8,273 bases of DNA from JAADHY01 sp964428935 (GTDB taxonomy: Bacteria; Planctomycetota; Planctomycetia; Planctomycetales; Planctomycetaceae), in NCBI GenBank assembly GCA_964428935.1, contig CAYSAG010000232.1:1-8273 (forward strand), read 5' to 3'. Under the pieces are notes generated by a model, which saw nothing but the letters and a program-made list of their open reading frames with translations, ran no database searches and was not told the DNA's origin. Below are positions 1-4,601 of the stretch, one piece after another. The position numbers and the translations under genes were made by a program. The number at the start of each line of letters is the position of its first letter. Positions within the stretch are counted from its first letter, which is position 1.

Positions 1-90
1 GACGCGGACGCGACGGACCACGTCCCACCGGCGCGCCGGAGGGCCACGCTCTGTCGTGGCCTCGACCCGAGCGCCACGCTCTGTCGTGGC
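1..90. repeat. Dispersed stem-loop repeat cluster upstream of the GH116 gene
   Basis: This segment holds the same modules found in the 3.6-4.6 kb repeat region. A short GGAC/GTCC inverted repeat lies near 15-25 and the palindrome CCGGCGCGCCGG at 28-39. A GGAG tetranucleotide at 38-41 is followed by a hairpin at 42-61 (stem GGCCACG, loop CTCTGT, stem CGTGGCC). A second copy of the hairpin at 73-90 (GCCACG, CTCTGT, CGTGGC) lies exactly 30 bases further on. The same 30-base spacing of this doublet recurs at 4045-4098 and 4305-4358. The block ends about 90 bases before the start codon of the next gene. It probably begins outside the window, and I see no coding signal in it. Confidence 0.8.
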
Positions 91-166
91 TGCAGTCGTT
101 CCGTTACCAGAGCGCCGTCTGTCCGTCCGGCGACGGAGTTCCGACAGCGCAGCGACCAACCAGCAC

Positions 167-173
167 GAAGGAG
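167..173 (+). promoter_or_regulatory. Ribosome binding site of the GH116 gene
   Basis: GAAGGAG lies 8 bases before the ATG at 182. It supports that ATG over the upstream in-frame ATG at 56, which sits inside the repeat hairpin and has no comparable Shine-Dalgarno sequence. Confidence 0.75.
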
Positions 174-181
174 CCGCACCC

Positions 182-3100
182 ATGAAACCCACGCGACGAG
201 AATTCGTTGGAGGAGCGGTCGGGTCCCTGTTGGTCCGGCTGCCCGTTCTGGCCGACGACCAGCGACGCAGCCAGCTGTTCTCCGTCATTACCGCCGACCC
301 CGGCCTGGTCGCTTACTGGCCGTTGGACGGCGACACCAGCGACTGGAAGGGGCGAGCACCGTTGCAGCCGGTTGGCGGCGAGCCCGAGTTCGTCGAAAGT
401 TCGACGGGCGGGAAAGCGGCCGTGCTCGAACAAGGTCGTTTCTTCACCGCCGGTCCCACACCGCACCTGGACCTGGCGACGGGAAGTCTGGAGCTGCTGT
501 TTCGACTGACCCAGCCTGTCGCCGACTCGTACAACCCGTGTCTGGTTGCGAAGCGGTCCGGCCACCGCCAGACGCGCTTCAGTGTCCACGTCGACCGGCG
601 GACCCGCACCTTGGACGTCTGGGACGGACGTCGCGTTTTCCAGTTCACGCCGCAGTCGGGACCGCTCGAGGTCGGTCAGTGGTACCACTTGACTTTGACG
701 TGGCAGGACGGCCAGCTGCAGGTGTACGTGGACGGCCTGCGGGCTCTCGGCAGCGGCCGGCTGAACGAAGGGCAAGAAGGGCTCCCATTCCAACTGGGGT
801 CGTCCACGCCGAAAGGGCGTGAGCTGTGCAACTGCCAGGTCGACGAGGTGGCGGTTTACAACCGAGTGCTGAGCCAGTCCGAAATCATGCGGCGGGTCGA
901 GGCGGCTGGTCTGGCCGAACGCTCGCGTCGGGTGTTGGCCGAAAGGGAGCGGTTGGCTGCCGAGCGTCGTCGCCGAGACGCTCAGAAACGCCAGCAGCTC
1001 TTGAACGACCCGCGACTGCTGGCCGTCGGCCAACAACGCGTCTACCGCGGCCAGCACCTGGAGGCCGTCAGTTTGCCGGTGGGCGGAATCGGAGCCGGCT
1101 GCGTGCAGGTCAACGGAAAGGCTGAGCTGAAGGTCTGGCAAATCTTTGGCAACTTCGAGCCCGTGCAGGTGCCCCACAGTTTTCTGGCTGTGCGAACGCG
1201 GACCACCGACGGGCGGACGGCCGTTCGAGCCTTACAGACCGAAGCGGTTGGGCCGTTCGAGCCGTTCCGCAAGCTGTCGTTTCGCGGCGAGTACCCGTTC
1301 GGCTGGTTCGACTTCGAGGACGAGCTGCCCGTCCGCGTGACGCTCGAAACCTTCCACCCGCTCATTCCGCTCAACGCCAAAGACTCGGCCATTCCCTGCG
1401 CCCTGTTCCAGGTAAAAGTCACCAACAGGTCGGACGGCCCGGTCGACGTGTCGGTGCTCGGGTCTTTGCAGAACGCCGTCGGCTACGACGGCCGCTCGCC
1501 CGTCGAGGGCCGTCGCTTCAGCGGTTACGGTGGGAACGTCAACCGGGTGGTGACGGTGTCGGGAGCGACGGTCTTGCACTGCACGCGCGACGGCTCGCAA
1601 GGGGAGCGCAACGTCAGCCGAAAGGACAAGACAAAGGTCGAGCAGAAAACGGGCCGCGGCGAGCTGGCGCTGGTCTGTTTCGACGACTCGGCCACCGGCA
1701 CCGCCTCGTGGCCGGACCTTCAGTCGCTCCGCGCCGACCTGCTCGAAGACGGCCGGCTTTCCGGACCCGCACAGGCTGGGCCGTCTGAGGCGGGTCAGAC
1801 GCTGGACGGAGCGTTGGCCGCCGCCGTGACGCTGGAGCCGAACCAGTCGCACACGTTTCGCTTGGCCCTGGTGTGGCACTTCCCCGAGGTCCGCCACGGC
1901 ACGCGTCGAGGTTGGACGCACCGCGGGCAAATGTACGCGAACTGGTGGCCGGACGTGCTGGCCGTCGTGCGCTACTTGGTCGAACACCGGCAGCGGTTGA
2001 CCGACCAGACCCGTTTGTACCACGACACCGTCTACTCGTCGAACCTGCCGCGCTGGCTGCTGGACCGAATGACGTCGCAGGCCGCCGTGCTGAGCAGCAA
2101 GACGTGCTTCTGGGCCGCCGACGGGTACTTCGGTGGCTGGGAAGGCTGCAACGCTCGGGGCGGCTGTTGCGGCGGCAACTGCGGTCACGTCTGGCATTAC
2201 GCGCAACTGCACGCCCGGCTGTTTCCCGAAATCGCTCGACGAATGCGCGAGCAGGCTTTGAAGGCGCAAGCGGCCGACGGAGGCATTCCGTTCCGCCAAC
2301 CGGCCGGCCGGACGGCCACCGACGGCCAGTGCGGCGACATTCTGGGCGCGTACCGCGAGCACCTCTGCTCGCCAGACGACACGTGGCTCCGTCGCCACTG
2401 GCCGCGAATCAAACGGGCCATGGAGTACGTCATTCGAACCTGGGACGCGGACGAAGACGGCGTGCTGGCCGGGCCGCAGCACAACACGCTGGACGGCGAG
2501 CTGGGCGGCAGCTCGTCGTGGCTCGGCTCGCTCTACCTCTCCGCCTTGGCCGCGTCGGAGCGAATGGCCCGACACGTGAAAGACGAGGCGGCTGCCGAGC
2601 GGTTCGCTCGCATTCGAGCTTCCGGCGTCCAGAAGCAGGACCAAACGCTGTTCAACGGCGAGTACTACATTCAGATTCCCGACCCGGAGCCGCGAGAAGA
2701 TTACAACAACGGTTGCCACATTGACCAGGTTCTGGGCGAGTGGTGGGCGTGCCAGTTGGGACTGCCGCGGAACTACCCTCTGCCGCACGTCCGCTCGGCC
2801 CTGAAAGCGCTGTTGGTCTACAACTTTCGCGGCGACTTCCACGGCGTCCCGCAAATTCCGCGGAAGTTCGTCGACGACAACGACGCCGGCCTGCAAATGA
2901 TTTGCTGGCCCAAGGGCGACCGACCGGCTCGACACATGCGTTACGCCGACGAGGTCATGAGCGGCTTCGAGTACTCGGCCGCGGCGGCCATGGTTCAGGC
3001 CGGTCTGCTGAAAGAAGGACTGCTGGTCGTGCTGGCCGCCTCGGACCGCTACGACGGCCGGCTCCGCACCGGACTGGCCGGGGCAGGGCAGGGGCGGGCG

Positions 3101-3550
3101 GCCTGGGGCTACAGCGGCAACCCGTTCGGCGACGACGAGTGCGGGAAGTTTTACGCGCGCCCGATGAGCGTGTGGTCCTTGCTCCTGGCGCTGCAGGGCT
3201 TCCTTTACGACGGACCGGCCGGGCTGATTGGCTTCAAGCCCGTCTGGCGTCCGGAAGACCACCGGACGTTTTTCACGGCCGCCGAAGGGTGGGGCCTGTT
3301 CGCTCAGTCTCGCCGGTCGGGCCGTCAGACCGAACGGCTGCAACTGACGTACGGCAAGCTGAGACTGACTCGGTTGGTGTTCGAGCTGCCGGAGGGAGCC
3401 ACGCTTCAGTCGTTCCACGTGCGAACGTCCGACGGCCGGCAACTGGCCGCCGACGCAGCTCAGTCCGAAACCGAAGTCACACTGACACTGCGACGGGCGA
3501 CGCAACTGACCGCCGGCGAGGCTTTGACGGTCGAGCTGGTGTTCGGTTGA
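182..3550 (+). CDS. Exported LamG-domain GH116 (GBA2-type) glycoside hydrolase
   Basis: The predicted protein is 1122 aa. The start at 182 is chosen from the GAAGGAG site 8 bases upstream and because the N-terminus then reads as a twin-arginine leader (TRREF at residues 4-8, possible cleavage after the VLA ending at residue 24). The hydrophobic stretch is short and contains Arg19, so export is likely rather than certain. Residues about 40-242 form a LamG/concanavalin-type jelly roll (YWPLDGD near 45, VDEVAVYNR near 220). A charged, Arg/Glu-rich helical linker follows to about 278. Residues about 285-600 match the GH116 N-terminal beta domain, and about 600-1020 the (alpha/alpha)6 catalytic domain. 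Visible family motifs are WEGC with Glu654 as probable nucleophile, the Cys-rich GGCCGGNCGHVWHYAQ just after it, QHNTLD with Asp771 as probable acid/base, CHIDQ (Asp848), GFEY (Glu930) and ECGKFYAR (Glu986, Arg993). GH116 members are retaining beta-glucosidases, beta-xylosidases or glucosylceramidases; the substrate here cannot be read from sequence. Stop is TGA. Confidence 0.93.
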   Translation: MKPTRREFVGGAVGSLLVRLPVLADDQRRSQLFSVITADPGLVAYWPLDGDTSDWKGRAPLQPVGGEPEFVESSTGGKAAVLEQGRFFTAGPTPHLDLATGSLELLFRLTQPVADSYNPCLVAKRSGHRQTRFSVHVDRRTRTLDVWDGRRVFQFTPQSGPLEVGQWYHLTLTWQDGQLQVYVDGLRALGSGRLNEGQEGLPFQLGSSTPKGRELCNCQVDEVAVYNRVLSQSEIMRRVEAAGLAERSRRVLAERERLAAERRRRDAQKRQQLLNDPRLLAVGQQRVYRGQHLEAVSLPVGGIGAGCVQVNGKAELKVWQIFGNFEPVQVPHSFLAVRTRTTDGRTAVRALQTEAVGPFEPFRKLSFRGEYPFGWFDFEDELPVRVTLETFHPLIPLNAKDSAIPCALFQVKVTNRSDGPVDVSVLGSLQNAVGYDGRSPVEGRRFSGYGGNVNRVVTVSGATVLHCTRDGSQGERNVSRKDKTKVEQKTGRGELALVCFDDSATGTASWPDLQSLRADLLEDGRLSGPAQAGPSEAGQTLDGALAAAVTLEPNQSHTFRLALVWHFPEVRHGTRRGWTHRGQMYANWWPDVLAVVRYLVEHRQRLTDQTRLYHDTVYSSNLPRWLLDRMTSQAAVLSSKTCFWAADGYFGGWEGCNARGGCCGGNCGHVWHYAQLHARLFPEIARRMREQALKAQAADGGIPFRQPAGRTATDGQCGDILGAYREHLCSPDDTWLRRHWPRIKRAMEYVIRTWDADEDGVLAGPQHNTLDGELGGSSSWLGSLYLSALAASERMARHVKDEAAAERFARIRASGVQKQDQTLFNGEYYIQIPDPEPREDYNNGCHIDQVLGEWWACQLGLPRNYPLPHVRSALKALLVYNFRGDFHGVPQIPRKFVDDNDAGLQMICWPKGDRPARHMRYADEVMSGFEYSAAAAMVQAGLLKEGLLVVLAASDRYDGRLRTGLAGAGQGRAAWGYSGNPFGDDECGKFYARPMSVWSLLLALQGFLYDGPAGLIGFKPVWRPEDHRTFFTAAEGWGLFAQSRRSGRQTERLQLTYGKLRLTRLVFELPEGATLQSFHVRTSDGRQLAADAAQSETEVTLTLRRATQLTAGEALTVELVFG

Positions 3551-3569
3551 CGGCCCCCTCGGGACGCGA

Positions 3570-3594
3570 GGGCACCCACAAGGGGTGCCCCTAC
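3570..3594 (-). repeat. REP-like stem-loop just downstream of the GH116 gene
   Basis: On the minus strand this reads GTAG, then stem GGGCACCC, loop CTTGT, stem GGGTGCCC. The stem is a perfect 8-bp inverted repeat beginning 20 bases after the GH116 stop codon. There is no T-tract, so it is not a typical intrinsic terminator, although it could protect the 3' end of the transcript. Near-identical elements occur at 3661-3685 and 4545-4569. Confidence 0.8.
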
Positions 3595-3610
3595 GCCACG
3601 CCAACACCAC

Positions 3611-3734
3611 CCGTACGGGCAGGCCTTGTGCCTGCCCCAAACGCCGTGGCATTCACGCAAGGGCACCCACGAGGGGTGCCCGTACGGCTCGCGACGACGC
3701 CGTCGGGACGCGAGGGACCGCGTCCCTCCGGCGC
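3611..3734. repeat. Partial, diverged copy of the 260-bp repeat containing an inverted stem-loop pair
   Basis: These 124 bases align without indels to 3918-4041 of the tandem repeat, with five substitutions. Inside is an inverted pair of related hairpins. At 3613-3637 on the plus strand: GTAC, stem GGGCAGGC, loop CTTGT, stem GCCTGCCC. At 3661-3685 on the minus strand: GTAC, stem GGGCACCC, loop CTCGT, stem GGGTGCCC. The spacer is 23 bases. The copy then continues into a GGGAC/GTCCC stem at 3714-3726 and is cut off by the N gap. Both hairpins are intact here, whereas in the tandem copies the second has lost stem pairing. Confidence 0.85.
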
Positions 3735-3834
3735 NNNNNNNNNNNNNNNNNNNNNNNNNNNNNNNNNNNNNNNNNNNNNNNNNNNNNNNNNNNNNNNNNN
3801 NNNNNNNNNNNNNNNNNNNNNNNNNNNNNNNNNN
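3735..3834. other. Assembly gap (100 N) inside the repeat array
   Basis: There are exactly 100 Ns, the usual placeholder for a gap of unknown length. The left flank ends at the repeat position equivalent to 4041 and the right flank resumes at the position equivalent to 4095. The missing sequence is therefore probably 53 bases, or 53 plus a multiple of 260, and should contain the GGAG-GGCCACG hairpin doublet. Open frames crossing this gap are not meaningful. Confidence 0.9.
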
Positions 3835-3843
3835 GGCCGCCGC

Positions 3844-3899
3844 GGATTCGGAATTCGGGGTCCGGAATTCGGAATTCGGGACGCGGGACACGGGACGCG
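3844..3899. repeat. Heptanucleotide array inside repeat copy 1
   Basis: There are eight consecutive 7-base units in phase: GGATTCG, GAATTCG, GGGTCCG, GAATTCG, GAATTCG, GGACGCG, GGACACG, GGACGCG. The array contains three GAATTC sites and shifts from an AT-containing unit type to a GC-only type halfway through. Confidence 0.85.
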
Positions 3900-4103
3900 A
3901 GCACGGGGGCGCCCAAACCGTACGGGCAGGCCTTGTGCCTGCCCCAAACGCCGTGGCATTCACGCGGGGGCGCCCGCGAGGGGTGACCGTACGGCTCGCG
4001 ACGACGCCGTCGGGACGCGAGGGACCGCGTCCCTCCGGCGCGCCGGAGGGCCACGCTCTGTCGTGACCTTTACCGGAGGGCCACGCTCTGTCGTGGCCGC
4101 CGC

Positions 4104-4159
4104 GGATTCGGAATTCGGGGTCCGGAATTCGGAATTCGGGACGCGGGACACGGGACGCG
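4104..4159. repeat. Heptanucleotide array inside repeat copy 2
   Basis: This is identical to the array at 3844-3899, as expected from the perfect 260-bp duplication. Confidence 0.85.
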
Positions 4160-4363
4160 AGCACGGGGGCGCCCAAACCGTACGGGCAGGCCTTGTGCCT
4201 GCCCCAAACGCCGTGGCATTCACGCGGGGGCGCCCGCGAGGGGTGACCGTACGGCTCGCGACGACGCCGTCGGGACGCGAGGGACCGCGTCCCTCCGGCG
4301 CGCCGGAGGGCCACGCTCTGTCGTGACCTTTACCGGAGGGCCACGCTCTGTCGTGGCCGCCGC

Positions 4364-4433
4364 GGATTCGGAATTCGGGGTCCGGAATTCGGAATTCGGG
4401 ACGCGGGACGCGGGACGCGGAACGCGGGACGCG
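4364..4433. repeat. Heptanucleotide array, extended third copy
   Basis: This array has ten 7-base units, two more than the arrays in the tandem copies. The first five units are identical to theirs; the tail is GGACGCG three times, GAACGCG, then GGACGCG. The extra units suggest slippage or unequal exchange at the end of the 260-bp array. Confidence 0.8.
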
Positions 4434-4447
4434 CGGGCACCCAAACC

Positions 4448-4569
4448 GCACGGGCAGGCCTTGTGCCTGCCCGAAACGCGGCGGCGACCGTCGACGCGCC
4501 GACGAACGGACAACACCGGGGCCAGTGGTCCCACGCGGACGCGAGGGCACCCACGAGGGGTGCCCCTAC
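4448..4569. repeat. Second inverted pair of REP-like stem-loops upstream of the GHL10 gene
   Basis: On the plus strand at 4448-4472 a GCAC tetranucleotide leads a hairpin of stem GGGCAGGC, loop CTTGT, stem GCCTGCCC. On the minus strand at 4545-4569 GTAG leads stem GGGCACCC, loop CTCGT, stem GGGTGCCC. The spacer of 72 bases is unlike that of the pair at 3613-3685. The outer edge lies 22 bases before the ribosome binding site of the next gene, so the element probably falls in its 5' untranslated or promoter region. I see no other regulatory motif in this stretch. Confidence 0.75.
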
Positions 4570-4590
4570 GGGACGTGACGACGCTGAACC

Positions 4591-4595
4591 GGAGG
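4591..4595 (+). promoter_or_regulatory. Ribosome binding site of the GHL10-type gene
   Basis: GGAGG lies 6 bases before the ATG at 4602. It fixes the start there and excludes the long in-frame extension back to 4323, which runs through the repeats. Confidence 0.8.
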
Positions 4596-4601
4596 AAAAC
4601 C

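Larger units (their letters stand above)
3835..4409. repeat. Perfect 260-bp tandem repeat, about 2.2 copies
   Basis: Bases 3841-4100 and 4101-4360 are identical at all 260 positions. The flanks 3835-3840 (matching 4095-4100) and 4361-4409 (49 identical bases) extend the array. Each unit contains, in order, a 7-bp repeat array, a GTAC-led GGGCAGGC hairpin (3920-3944 in copy 1), a degenerate GGGCGCCC/GGGTGACC hairpin (3968-3992), a GGGAC/GTCCC stem (4021-4033), the 20-bp palindrome CCCTCCGGCGCGCCGGAGGG (4031-4050), and two GGAG-led GGCCACG hairpins (4045-4068 with one mismatch, 4075-4098 perfect). The unit length is not a multiple of three, so any open frame shifts from copy to copy; this argues against coding. 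The true copy number is uncertain because of the adjoining gap. Confidence 0.95.

Noticed and set aside
56..181. Upstream in-frame start of the GH116 gene at 56
   Set aside because: It lies in the repeat hairpin, lacks a ribosome site, and would bury the twin-arginine leader 42 residues inside the protein.
3570..3590. Rho-independent terminator for the GH116 gene
   Set aside because: The stem is strong but no T-run follows, and identical hairpins occur elsewhere in positions unrelated to gene ends.
1232..3652. Long open frame of about 800 codons on the minus strand
   Set aside because: It lies entirely opposite the GH116 gene, has no recognisable motifs, and is explained by strong GC-rich codon bias leaving the antisense frame open.
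3460..4550. Several overlapping open frames in both strands across the repeats, with recurring RHKACPYG-like peptides
   Set aside because: The peptides are translations of the stem-loop modules; the 260-bp unit shifts frame at each copy, and frames run through Ns. They are spurious.
3570..4569. CRISPR array
   Set aside because: Repeats are directly abutting or composite, not short repeats separated by unique spacers of uniform size, and no cas gene is nearby.
3551..4590. Insertion sequence
   Set aside because: No transposase coding sequence, terminal inverted repeats bounding a gene, or target duplication is visible; only non-coding modules are present.
4323..4601. Upstream extension of the GHL10 gene through the repeats
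   Set aside because: The ATG at 4602 has GGAGG at good spacing and begins a clean Sec signal peptide; the upstream part is repeat sequence.
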